Shown one piece after another: positions 18,601-26,975 of a DNA stretch of 64,000 nucleotides. The notes beneath the pieces are model-generated. The model was not told where the DNA came from, ran no database searches, and saw only the letters and a program-made list of their open reading frames with translations. The DNA comes from Flavobacterium piscisymbiosum (GTDB taxonomy: Bacteria > Bacteroidota > Bacteroidia > Flavobacteriales > Flavobacteriaceae), in assembly GCF_020905295.1 (NCBI RefSeq), contig NZ_JAJJMM010000001.1, positions 3,844,001 through 3,908,000 of the forward strand. Direction: 5' to 3'. The translations under genes and the position numbers were made by a program. Position 1 is the stretch's first letter; each line of letters begins with the position of its first letter.

Positions 18601-18968
18601 TAATAATGAAATACCTGTTTGGAGGCTTGTAGAAAAGGGTTTCGTGTGTTTGAACGAATAAATTTACAAAAATAAATAACGCAACTATCAGTAAGATAGA
18701 GTTTTTTAAGTAAATTCTTATTTAATGAATGAAATAAAGAAAAGGAGTAAGCTTACATTCGTTTAATGACTATCTCTGCGAATATTGATAAAAAAATTAG
18801 CAGCTTAAACGTGAATTTTTATTGAACCATTAACCACAAGTTAAGGTTATCACCAGATTAAATCTTCGGTAATAAACGCATCATCAAAAATTGTAACAAA
18901 TAATGCTTACACACTTTTGATGGCGTTTATGGATGGTGGAGATGAATAAACTTTTTTAGTTAATTGCG

Positions 18969-19000
18969 AAAAGGGAATAGTAAAGTGCTATTCCCTTTTT
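18969..19000 (-). terminator. Intrinsic terminator of the AlkD-like gene
   Basis: Twelve-base arms AAAAGGGAATAG (18969-18980) and CTATTCCCTTTT (18988-18999), loop of 7. It lies just after the stop of the leftward gene ending at 19008. Confidence 0.85.
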
Positions 19001-19007
19001 ATTTCAA

Positions 19008-19811
19008 TTATTTTTCGATTGTTCTCAACGCTTTTTTTATAATATAAATGGTTTCTTTTGATGCGCTTTTTTCCTGCCATTTGGCACAAATATTTAAAAC
19101 AAATTGCGGCTTGGTTTTACTAACATCGTTCAGCCAGTTTGCCACACTGTTTTGCACATATTTTGAAGAATCAGAATATAAGTGTTCTAAAATCACCAAA
19201 CCTAACTCCGGATTTTGTTTTAATTTCTCGATATGTTCACTCCAAACACCTCTTGGTCGCGTAGCTTCACTTGCAAAGCGTCTTACATTTTCATCTGTAT
19301 GATTTGTCCATTTTGAAAGGATTGCTAAACTTTCGTCAAGATTTTTAATTAATTCAGGTCGAATTGCCAGCCAGCTTATTTCTCTAACACCAAAATGTTT
19401 ATCTGCTGCAAAAGGCTTAATTTGGGTAAGTTTTTCGGCAATTGTTAAGTTGGTATTGTGACCAATGATGTAGGTCGCCCAACATCGTACCAAATCTGAT
19501 TGATGTGATTGTATTGTGTCAAGAATTTTTGCATCGCTTTCTTGCGTTACCATTTCTAAAAGACCATTTCCAATAGTTTCGTTTATCGTATTAACCGTTT
19601 GTTTCTGCAAGGAGTTAATGCTATTGATAATTGGTTCAATATATTGATTAAGGTTAAGCTGTTTTAATACATTTTCAAGAAGTAATTTTTGATCTACAGC
19701 TAACCATTCTACTAAATTTGCAGTTTCAATTTCTCCTTTATTTAATTGATTTAAGATTGATGTTGGAATATCTTTTGCAGAACGGGATCCTTTACGTTTT
19801 GTTTCAATCAT
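19008..19811 (-). CDS. DNA alkylation repair (AlkD-like HEAT) protein
   Basis: 267 residues, all helical, arranged in HEAT-like pairs. The segments DLVRCWATYIIG, KHFGVREISWLAIRPELI, TNHTDENVRRFASEATRPRGVW and DSSKYVQNSVANWLNDVSK are typical of AlkC/AlkD-type DNA glycosylase families that remove alkylated bases. The motif RRFASEATRPRG and the tract after it favour the AlkC-like end of the family. It is divergent from the HxlR regulator at 19965, with 153 bases between. It ends in a strong terminator and appears monocistronic. Confidence 0.8.
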   Translation of the reverse strand: MIETKRKGSRSAKDIPTSILNQLNKGEIETANLVEWLAVDQKLLLENVLKQLNLNQYIEPIINSINSLQKQTVNTINETIGNGLLEMVTQESDAKILDTIQSHQSDLVRCWATYIIGHNTNLTIAEKLTQIKPFAADKHFGVREISWLAIRPELIKNLDESLAILSKWTNHTDENVRRFASEATRPRGVWSEHIEKLKQNPELGLVILEHLYSDSSKYVQNSVANWLNDVSKTKPQFVLNICAKWQEKSASKETIYIIKKALRTIEK

Positions 19812-19883
19812 GATAATTTTATTGGCTTGTAATTTCAGGTTTGTGCTTTAAGGGACTCAACTATTGATGTCTTTTTAATTTGT

Positions 19884-19891
19884 TATTTTTG
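19884..19891 (+). promoter_or_regulatory. Candidate promoter of the HxlR gene
   Basis: TATTTTTG matches the TAnnTTTG -7 box. A TTG at 19864-19866, 17 bases upstream, can serve as the -33 element. Transcription would start near 19898, some 67 bases before the ATG. Confidence 0.5.
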
Positions 19892-19916
19892 TAAAGGTTC
19901 AAAATAGATTCAACAT

Positions 19917-19940
19917 AGGCAATAACGCATATTATTGCCT
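19917..19940. promoter_or_regulatory. Candidate operator, inverted repeat
   Basis: Perfect 9-base inverted repeat AGGCAATAA-N6-TTATTGCCT, located between the candidate start of transcription and the ATG at 19965. This is a good position for self-repression by the winged-helix regulator. Confidence 0.5.
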
Positions 19941-19964
19941 CATAGGGATAAAAAAGTCACTGTT

Positions 19965-20303
19965 ATGAAAATAAAGGAAAGAGTAGAAGAAAATAAAATT
20001 TGTCCGTTAGAAATTGCTGTAAATTCTATCAGCGGAAAATGGAAAATTCCTATTGTTTGGCAAATTAACGAAGGAAAGAAACGTCCGAGTGAATTTTTAC
20101 GTGGTATTGCTAAAGTAGACAGGCGCGTTTTGAATCAACAGCTTAAAGAGATGGAACAAGACGGAATTTTAATTAAAAAGTCTTTCAATGAGTTACCCCC
20201 AAGGGTAGAATATTCTCTGACTGAAGTAGGAAAGAAGCTGGTAGAAGTTTTATGGTTGCTAAACGATTGGGGAAAATTGCTAATTGTCGACGAAGAAGTT
20301 TAA
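19965..20303 (+). CDS. HxlR-family winged-helix regulator
   Basis: 112 residues from ATG 19965; a longer frame from 19935 would pass through the operator-like repeat. The core CPLEIAVNSISGKWKIPIVW, then RPSEFLRGIAKVDRRVLNQQLKEME, then YSLTEVGKKLVEVL is the HxlR signature. The single Cys near residue 12 is where redox- or aldehyde-sensing members react. HxlR proteins usually control a nearby detoxification gene. The neighbours here are the AlkD-like gene (divergent) and a HAD phosphatase 69 bases downstream. Confidence 0.9.
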   Translation: MKIKERVEENKICPLEIAVNSISGKWKIPIVWQINEGKKRPSEFLRGIAKVDRRVLNQQLKEMEQDGILIKKSFNELPPRVEYSLTEVGKKLVEVLWLLNDWGKLLIVDEEV

Positions 20304-20372
20304 TTTCTGCAATGAAAAGATTTATTTTTGCAGCTCAACCAGAATTCTACCAAACTCAAATTTCAATACTTT

Positions 20373-21011
20373 ATGAAGGCAGTTATTTTCGACATGGATG
20401 GTGTAATTATCGATTCGGAACCGTTTTGGCAAAGAGCCGAATTCGAGGTTTTTTCATCCCTTGGCGTAGCCTTAAATACAGAATTTACTACTTTAACCAA
20501 AACAATGACCACCGTAGAAGTAACAAAGTTTTGGTACGATAAATTTCCCTGGGAAAGCAAAACGCTCGAAGAGGTTGAAGAAATGGTAATCGTAAGAGTA
20601 ATGGAGCTGATAGAGCAGGTTGGTGGCGAAATAAACGGCATTGAATCGTTTGTAAAAAAACTTAAATCAAATGGTTTTAAAATTGGTCTTGCAACAAATT
20701 CTCCATATAAAATAATACCTGTAGTTTTAGAAAAAGCGGGTATTGCTGAATATTTTGATATCATCTTCTCGGCAGAATTTGTACCATTAGGAAAACCTGA
20801 TCCTGCTATATATTTAATGACATCGAAAGAATTGGGTATCGATCCTGAAAATTGCATTGTTATCGAAGATTCATATTCGGGAATGATGGCGGCGAAAAAG
20901 GCTGGTATGAAAGTCGTAGCCTTTACAAACGGAAATCAGGATGTTAACCTAAGTTTAGCCGACTATAAAATGGAGAGTTTTCTGGAACATGAGCTTACTA
21001 TATTCTCTTGA
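20373..21011 (+). CDS. HAD-family sugar-phosphate phosphatase (HxpB/YniC-like)
   Basis: 212 residues from ATG 20373. The N-terminus MKAVIFDMDGVIIDSEPFW carries the two catalytic aspartates (D7, D9). Motif II is GLATNSP and the C-terminal motifs are GKPDPAIY and VIEDSYSGMMAAKKAGM. The helical cap follows the first strand, as in the beta-phosphoglucomutase-like subgroup. The residues around RAEFEVFSSLGV are close to the hexitol/2-deoxyglucose-6-phosphatase type. The exact substrate cannot be read from sequence. It is probably transcribed with the HxlR gene. Confidence 0.85.
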   Translation: MKAVIFDMDGVIIDSEPFWQRAEFEVFSSLGVALNTEFTTLTKTMTTVEVTKFWYDKFPWESKTLEEVEEMVIVRVMELIEQVGGEINGIESFVKKLKSNGFKIGLATNSPYKIIPVVLEKAGIAEYFDIIFSAEFVPLGKPDPAIYLMTSKELGIDPENCIVIEDSYSGMMAAKKAGMKVVAFTNGNQDVNLSLADYKMESFLEHELTIFS

Positions 21012-21051
21012 TTTTTGTCTTTTCAATAGATACGTAAGTTTGTAAATTGAT

Positions 21052-21591
21052 TTATCGAATATAGGTTTGTAAAACGGTAAGTCTTTCTTTTACCGTTAGA
21101 TCACCTTCCAGAAATAAAGTTGCGAATTTTACTTCTTCCATCCATTGTTTTTGCTGCTTAAAACTTCTGCTGGTGGTATTTTCTTCTAAATCATATTCGG
21201 CAGCCCAGGCTAGAAATTCCTTGTATTTTGCATTTAATTTTTCGTCGAATAAAATTTTATTTCCATATCTCGAGATTTCCCGTTCAGCCAATCTTTGAAA
21301 TCTGATTTCCTGCGGAATATATAGTAATACAACAAGATCAAATAGATCTTTATAATCTGTTTTCCAACGAAATATAGAACCGGTAACTACTACATTCTCC
21401 TGAGAATAAAAATCGCTTTCAAATAAGGAATTGCGTTCCTCATAATTTTTTGCTTCCTGAAAAGGAGGATCTGTTTTTTCCCAAAAGTACTCATCAGAAT
21501 CCAGGTGCAAAAAGCAATCGTTATTTTTGACGAAACAATCCCCAAGTGTTGTTGCGCCGGCTCCCGATGCCCCCATAATCATTATTCTCAT
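21052..21591 (-). CDS. P-loop nucleotide kinase-like protein
   Basis: 179 residues. The Walker A loop GASGAGATT lies at residues ~8-16, the DSDEYFW region follows, and VVTGSIFRW with a basic lid region (RFQRLAEREISRYG) fits adenylate-kinase-like P-loop proteins annotated as AAA family ATPases. There is no signal peptide. It is convergent with the HAD gene. The substrate is unknown; nucleoside, shikimate or small-molecule phosphorylation are possible. Confidence 0.7.
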   Translation of the reverse strand: MRIMIMGASGAGATTLGDCFVKNNDCFLHLDSDEYFWEKTDPPFQEAKNYEERNSLFESDFYSQENVVVTGSIFRWKTDYKDLFDLVVLLYIPQEIRFQRLAEREISRYGNKILFDEKLNAKYKEFLAWAAEYDLEENTTSRSFKQQKQWMEEVKFATLFLEGDLTVKERLTVLQTYIR

Positions 21592-21774
21592 CTTGTTTTT
21601 AATTAATGCTTCAATTCAATTTATCCTTTAGAATATAAAAATAGTTATAATCTTTAAAGATGAATTCAATTTGTTTTAAATAAAAACAGAAATAAATTTT
21701 TGAAATATTTTGTCACTAAGATCGTTTCAATAACCAATGAACTCAGTGTAATATAACATTACATCATGAATTTG

Positions 21775-21782
21775 TATATTTG
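21775..21782 (+). promoter_or_regulatory. -7 box deciding the start of the histidine kinase
   Basis: TATATTTG ends exactly on the G of the GTG at 21782, so that GTG cannot be the start codon if this promoter is used. The ATG at 21812 fits a start of transcription near 21789. No clear -33 TTTG is visible. Confidence 0.55.
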
Positions 21783-21811
21783 TGAACTTTCTTAACCTAC
21801 TAAAGTCTATA

Positions 21812-23179
21812 ATGCCTGAATTTTCACCACTGGATCCAAAAACAGTTTTCCTGCTTTATTTTTGGGGAAACTGGTTTATTTGCATTCTCATTTTTAGTTA
21901 TTCGTTTTCGTATGCTTCGATTGAAAACAAAAGAAAATTAAACATTTTTGGTTACGGAAAAATAACCCTGACGATTGGTTGGGTTCTTATTTTTTTAAGA
22001 AACATAATCCCGGATTTTATTTCGATTAATATTGCCAATTCTATCATTTTGTGCGGATGCTGCTATGAAACAATAGCGATGATATCGATGCTCAAATTGA
22101 AATCAAGAAGGTGTAATCGTTTGCAAATAGCCATAACCATTGCCGCAATAGCAGTTTTTAACATTGCAACATTATTCGAGAGTACGGTGAATACCCGAAT
22201 TGTAATTATGTCACTGGGAATTTTTGCCATTTTTTTACCACCAACAATTAATTATTTCAAAGAAAAAGGAAATAATCTTTTCCGGATGTTTTATTTATTG
22301 GGCTACGCTGTTTTTGAAATTTTAATCTTCTTACGTGCAGTTTATAATTATATCAATCCGCAGGAATATTTTTTTTCGTACCGTGTCTTCGACAGTTTGT
22401 ACAGTATTAGTTTGTTTTTGCTCACTCTTATTGGTACAGTAGGATTTTTGTTGCTGGTAAAAGAAAAACAAGATCTTAAAATCAAAAAGCTATTAAACGA
22501 TAAAAACTTATTCTTTTCGATTATAGCGCACGATCTAAAAGGCCCTTTAGGATCATCGGTTGCATTATCAGAAATATTAGCCGAGGAAATTGATGCTTAC
22601 AGTCGGGAAGAGATCAGGGAAATTACAGGAATGCTTCACGAATCGAACAAAAACATTTATAAGCTGCTGGAGAATCTTTTAGACTGGTCGCGGGTACAAA
22701 CCGGAATGATTGAATACAGTCCTAAAAAAGTAGTATTGAATACCCTGATTGAAGAGAATATAGCACTTAACAGAAATACAGCATTAAATAAAAACATTGA
22801 TCTTAGATTTGAATCGAATGAAATTATCGAAGTAGAACTCGATAAATACATGATTGATACCGTTTTGAGAAATTTGCTGACCAATGCCATTAAATTTACG
22901 GATCAGCAAGGCAAAATTAGTATCACCATAAAAAGGAGAAACCAAAAAGCAGAGGTATCAATCACGGACAACGGTATTGGAATTCCTGATAATATAAAAG
23001 AAAAACTTTTTAAAATTAATGCCAAAGTAATCCAGAAAGGAACAGAAAACGAAAGCGGTAACGGATTGGGATTATTACTCTGCAGTGAATTTATAAAAAA
23101 ACACCAAGGCGAAATTTGGGCCGAAAGTGAATTTGGAAAAGGAAGTACTTTTAAGTTTATTTTACCGTTGGAAAATTAA
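21812..23179 (+). CDS. Sensor histidine kinase with multi-pass membrane sensor
   Basis: 455 residues from ATG 21812. The first ~215 residues contain about six or seven membrane segments without a large extracytoplasmic domain. A short linker leads to HisKA with IIAHDLKGPLG (phospho-His ~240) and an HATPase with NLLTNAIKFT (N box), ITDNGIGIP (G1) and GNGLGLLLC (G2). No receiver or regulator gene is adjacent, so it is an orphan. Autophosphorylation should be intact. A membrane-embedded sensor like this often responds to membrane state or a small hydrophobic signal; that is inference. Confidence 0.85.
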   Translation: MPEFSPLDPKTVFLLYFWGNWFICILIFSYSFSYASIENKRKLNIFGYGKITLTIGWVLIFLRNIIPDFISINIANSIILCGCCYETIAMISMLKLKSRRCNRLQIAITIAAIAVFNIATLFESTVNTRIVIMSLGIFAIFLPPTINYFKEKGNNLFRMFYLLGYAVFEILIFLRAVYNYINPQEYFFSYRVFDSLYSISLFLLTLIGTVGFLLLVKEKQDLKIKKLLNDKNLFFSIIAHDLKGPLGSSVALSEILAEEIDAYSREEIREITGMLHESNKNIYKLLENLLDWSRVQTGMIEYSPKKVVLNTLIEENIALNRNTALNKNIDLRFESNEIIEVELDKYMIDTVLRNLLTNAIKFTDQQGKISITIKRRNQKAEVSITDNGIGIPDNIKEKLFKINAKVIQKGTENESGNGLGLLLCSEFIKKHQGEIWAESEFGKGSTFKFILPLEN

Positions 23180-23210
23180 ATTCCAATTTTTAATTAAGTT
23201 TTAAATAAAA

Positions 23211-23257
23211 AAAAGTCCCCCAGTTTCATAAGGGTGTGAAACTGGGGGACGAATAAA
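23211..23257. terminator. Strong bidirectional terminator
   Basis: Perfect 14-base stem GTCCCCCAGTTTCA (23215-23228) with TGAAACTGGGGGAC (23237-23250), an 8-base loop, an A-run on the left and an A-rich right flank. It separates the convergent kinase and TonB-receptor genes and is best oriented for the leftward receptor transcript. Confidence 0.9.
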
Positions 23258-23275
23258 AAAAATAAAACACAATCT

Positions 23276-26200
23276 TTAGAACGAATATCTCAATCCAAGC
23301 TGTCCTTGGAATCTTGAAGCCAATTGATCTATAGTATAAGGTGTAGCCGTAGGTTTTTGGAAAGTATATGTTGGATCGCCAGTAGCAACTCCGCCTAAGT
23401 TTCCTGATTTTGTTAACCCAAGGTTAGCTGTCGAATTGTAAGTGTTTGGAACAAAATAGCTTCTTCCCCAATCTTTATTGATAAGGTTTCCAACATTGGC
23501 CATGCTAAATGAAATTTGGAATGTACCAACTTTTTGAACTTTGATTTCATCTGTTAATTTCAAATCTGCCTGAATGTTCCAGGGAGTTGTATCACCATTT
23601 CTTTGTGTGAATGTTCCTCTTCTGCTTTTCAAATAATCATTTCCGTTGATGAAAGCTTCGTAAGCTGCAACTTGTTGAGCCGCTGTAGCTGATGGAACAC
23701 CTGCTGCACTTACTCCGATATATTTAGCTGCTTCTGCTGCATCTTTAAAGATATAAGCCAATCCTGCTGCCTGTCCTGTTCCTGCAATGGTTGAGTTTAC
23801 AAATCCCCATGAGAACGGATTTCCTGATTGCGCATTAAAATACACATTAGCAGAGAAAGTATTATTGTCAGCCAGTTTTACCGCATATCCAACATTAGAA
23901 ACAATTCTGTGTTTGATATTAAAATTCGAAGTGGCCAATTGAGGATCATTAGGTGTCAATGACTGGTTCATCTGGAAGTTACTTTCCATAGAGTTACGAA
24001 TTCCGTTTGTAACGTCACGAGAATCTCCATAAGTGTACGCGACCATAAAATTCAAACCAAAATCGTATGATTTCGAAACCATTTCAGTAATGCTGTATCT
24101 ATATCCTTTATTTGTATTTGATAATAAGTAAGCATTAGAAAAAGCTGGGTTTATGTTTGCTGCATAAATTGGCATTTGGTGATTCGTATCGTAAGAGAAA
24201 TAAGTTGGGTTATCAGTCTTATTTACTTGTTGAAACTCAAGATCACGAATTACTTTAGTATAAATACCTTCTGTTGTAAATTTATATCCGCCGATAATTT
24301 TATCAATAGCCAAAGAGTTTCTTAAAACAGACGGCATTTTAAATTTATTATCTACTAAATCGGCCTGTACTTTTGGCGTTGCATCATGATAACCGTTTAA
24401 TCCGCCTGTTGCTAATGGATCTCCCGCTGCTGTAACCTGAGCAGGAGTAAGGTTATTTTTATCATAACTTCCGTAACCAACACCATCATTATAGTAAGCA
24501 TATCCTAACCATGCAAACGGAATTCTGCCTGTAAATACTCCAGAACCACCTCTTAAAACAAGGGTTTTATCTTCGTCTACATTATAGGTAAATCCAACTC
24601 TTGGCGAAACTAATGCTGTAGTAAAAAAGTTATTATTAATTTGATTTAAAGGAGTGTAACTGTATGTATTACCATAATTAGGATCAGCAGGAGAATTTTG
24701 TACCTGAGGGCTTAATTTTGGTTTATTTGGCAAATCAGTATAATCAACTCTTACACCGGGAGTAACTTTAAGTTTGTTTCCAATTCTAATCTCATCCTGT
24801 ACATAAACGCTATAAAGATTTACTTTGAATTTAGCATACGGATTATTAAAGATTTCATCTCTTGTAGAACCGTCAAAAGGATACGTGCCACGAACACGAG
24901 TAGGAAGTTTATTCATGAAATCTGCAAGAGATTTATAAGAAACTCTTCCGTTTAGCGCATTTACAAATCCGTAATTAATGTCGTAGAATTCGTTGTGCGT
25001 ACCAAACAATAAAGTATGATTTCCTGTTTTGTAAGTAAGGTTGTCCGTGATTTCGGCTGTATTTTGTTTCATATTAAAAACAGTAGCTTCACGATCATTT
25101 CCTAAGAAAATTGTTCCTCCGTTGTAACCAATTTCTGCCTGAGGAAACATGGCATTTGATGATTTTGGATCACGATAATCTTTAATAGCCGAATAACTTG
25201 CAAGGAATGAGTTCGACCATTGGCTGTTAAAGTGGCTTTTTAATTCTAAAACCGTACTAATAGATTGGTTTTTTTGCGTAAAATCCATGCTTGAAAACCT
25301 GAAGTTTGCTGCATCACGCTCTAAGTTCGAAGCCTGAGAAATAACTGTATTGTTTCTTAACGAAAGAGAGTGTTTGTCATTAATTTTCCAATCTAATTTA
25401 TTAAAGAATTTTTGGCTTTTTGCAAAGTTGTTGTAAGCACCATAACTTCCCGGATCAAACCCGTAATTTGTTTTTACGAAGTTCGAAATTTGTTCTGCTG
25501 TAGCATTATCAACCAATGAAGTCAATTTTCCGTTAGAATCTGTTTGTCCTGCGTTGTAGAACAAAGGATCTGTTCTTTCAGCATATTCCATGTTGGTAAA
25601 AAAGAACAATTTGTCTTTGATGATAGGTAAACCTAATCTGAAACCAACTTGGTAATCACCAAAAGAATTTGGCATTTTCGATCCATCACCAGCATTATTA
25701 GGACCAGTAATAGCAGCATTTCTGCCATAACTATAAATAGATCCTGTTACTTCATTTGTACCACTGCGGGTAACAGCATTTACGCTTCCTCCTAAAAAGT
25801 TACCCAATTTAATGTCGTAAGGAGCAATATAAACCTGAATATCCTGTATCGCATCCAAACTTATAGAGTTCGAGCGCGTGCTGCTTCCGGGCATTCCTGA
25901 AGTTCCGGACTGACCACCTAAAGACGGGCTAAAACCAATTGCATCATTATTGATAGAACCATCAATTGTTACGTTGTTGTATCTAAAGTTCGTTCCTGCA
26001 AAAGAGTTGTTTGAACTTTGAGGCACCAGTTTGGTAACATCCTGAATTCCTCTGTTGATTAACGGTAAACCATTAATTTTTTTCTCATTAATACTTGTTC
26101 CGTTATTTTTAGACGAAGGTTTAGAGCCTGTAATCACCACTTCTTCTAATACATTATTATCTGATTTACCCACCACAATTACTGGTAAATCATTATCGCC

Positions 26201-26491
26201 TAATGCTAAATGTATTTGTGCATTAGAATAATCTTTGGTTTCTGAACTTTTAATTTCAAGTTCGTAAGGTCCACCGGCATTTAAATTTTCGAAACTAAAT
26301 CTACCTTGTTTGTCTGTTACAGCCCTGTAAACTGCATTAGTAGGTAAATGTGTCAACGTAACCTCGGCGCCAGTAAGCGGACTTGTACCATCGCTAACCT
26401 TTGCAGATAAAGATGAGGTTGTAATTTGAGCAAAAATGTTCCCCATAACAAGAAGCATGAATGCTGAAAAAAAGAGTTTTAGTTTTGTCAT
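23276..26491 (-). CDS. Oar-like TonB-dependent outer-membrane receptor
   Basis: 1071 residues. A signal peptide (1-21, ending IFAQ) is followed by a carboxypeptidase-regulatory-like Ig domain (about 25-105, TSSLSAKVSDGTSPLTGAEV). The plug (about 115-245) carries EEVVITGSK, RYNNVTIDGSINND and NSISLDAIQDIQVYIAPYD, followed by a large barrel ending in LGLRYSF. This matches the Oar subgroup, known in some Bacteroidota and Myxococcota for export- or adhesion-linked roles as well as uptake. No SusD gene or sigma factor is next to it. It is transcribed alone between a strong terminator and a 480-base gap containing family-A repeats. Confidence 0.9.
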   Translation of the reverse strand: MTKLKLFFSAFMLLVMGNIFAQITTSSLSAKVSDGTSPLTGAEVTLTHLPTNAVYRAVTDKQGRFSFENLNAGGPYELEIKSSETKDYSNAQIHLALGDNDLPVIVVGKSDNNVLEEVVITGSKPSSKNNGTSINEKKINGLPLINRGIQDVTKLVPQSSNNSFAGTNFRYNNVTIDGSINNDAIGFSPSLGGQSGTSGMPGSSTRSNSISLDAIQDIQVYIAPYDIKLGNFLGGSVNAVTRSGTNEVTGSIYSYGRNAAITGPNNAGDGSKMPNSFGDYQVGFRLGLPIIKDKLFFFTNMEYAERTDPLFYNAGQTDSNGKLTSLVDNATAEQISNFVKTNYGFDPGSYGAYNNFAKSQKFFNKLDWKINDKHSLSLRNNTVISQASNLERDAANFRFSSMDFTQKNQSISTVLELKSHFNSQWSNSFLASYSAIKDYRDPKSSNAMFPQAEIGYNGGTIFLGNDREATVFNMKQNTAEITDNLTYKTGNHTLLFGTHNEFYDINYGFVNALNGRVSYKSLADFMNKLPTRVRGTYPFDGSTRDEIFNNPYAKFKVNLYSVYVQDEIRIGNKLKVTPGVRVDYTDLPNKPKLSPQVQNSPADPNYGNTYSYTPLNQINNNFFTTALVSPRVGFTYNVDEDKTLVLRGGSGVFTGRIPFAWLGYAYYNDGVGYGSYDKNNLTPAQVTAAGDPLATGGLNGYHDATPKVQADLVDNKFKMPSVLRNSLAIDKIIGGYKFTTEGIYTKVIRDLEFQQVNKTDNPTYFSYDTNHQMPIYAANINPAFSNAYLLSNTNKGYRYSITEMVSKSYDFGLNFMVAYTYGDSRDVTNGIRNSMESNFQMNQSLTPNDPQLATSNFNIKHRIVSNVGYAVKLADNNTFSANVYFNAQSGNPFSWGFVNSTIAGTGQAAGLAYIFKDAAEAAKYIGVSAAGVPSATAAQQVAAYEAFINGNDYLKSRRGTFTQRNGDTTPWNIQADLKLTDEIKVQKVGTFQISFSMANVGNLINKDWGRSYFVPNTYNSTANLGLTKSGNLGGVATGDPTYTFQKPTATPYTIDQLASRFQGQLGLRYSF

Positions 26492-26975
26492 GTTGTTTTT
26501 AGTTTTTATTTGACAAAGAAACTCCCTTTGTTTCGATCAGATTTAACGCTTTTGTTAACTTAAAATCATAAAACAATTCATTGTTAACTTAGGATTATGA
26601 AGATGTTATTTCTGTAAAATCTATTGAACTCTTTAAAATCAGGTACTTGCGTAAAAAGCTAAAAATAAGTAGATTAAAGCTAGATTTAAAGTAGATTAGA
26701 AAAAGATTAGAGTGTTATGTAAATGTTACCGATTGTAAAAAGCGACATCATCGAATAGTAACATTGTGACTTAAAATAGAGAATTGTTTATGGTTTGTGT
26801 TAAGTTTTTTTCACGCAGATTTTGCAGATTAAGCAGATTTTTTTTAATTAATTTGATCTGTGGTTATATGTTTTCTATGTGTTGAATTTTTTCACGCAGA
26901 TTTAAAAAGATTTAAGCAGATTTTTTAATCAATTTAATCTGCTCGATCTGCAAAATCTGCGTGAAACAAAAACAT
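26492..26975. other. Intergenic region with family-A repeats
   Basis: Upstream region of the TonB receptor and downstream region of the kinase. The left half (26492-26800) is AT-rich with no clear -7 box. The right half is filled by the repeat at 26809-26966. No gene was found. Confidence 0.6.
26809..26966. repeat. Compound family-A inverted repeat
   Basis: Two direct copies of TTTCACGCAGAT-type ends start at 26809 and 26890, and one inverted copy ATCTGCGTGAAA ends at 26966. GCAGATT/AATCTGC echoes lie between. It looks like one full element plus a second left half. The same 12-base ends bound the element at 2871-2960. Confidence 0.75.

Larger units (their letters stand above)
18206..19007. 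other. Long non-coding region upstream of the collar gene
   Basis: About 800 bases with no credible gene. It holds a strong hairpin at 18563-18600, a weaker CAGGT/ACCTG stem near 18326-18341, and an imperfect inverted pair around TAAACGC/GCGTTTA (18873-18889 with 18915-18930). A minus-strand -7-like box (read TATTTTTG) lies at 18674-18667. The terminator at 18969-19000 belongs to the next gene. A long leader for the collar cluster would fit, but the transcription start is unknown. Confidence 0.5.

Noticed and set aside
18843..18950. Possible short peptide ending MAFMDGGDE
   Set aside because: The frame is open for only ~32 codons, has no ATG before the end, and lies in an imperfect inverted repeat, so coding cannot be supported.
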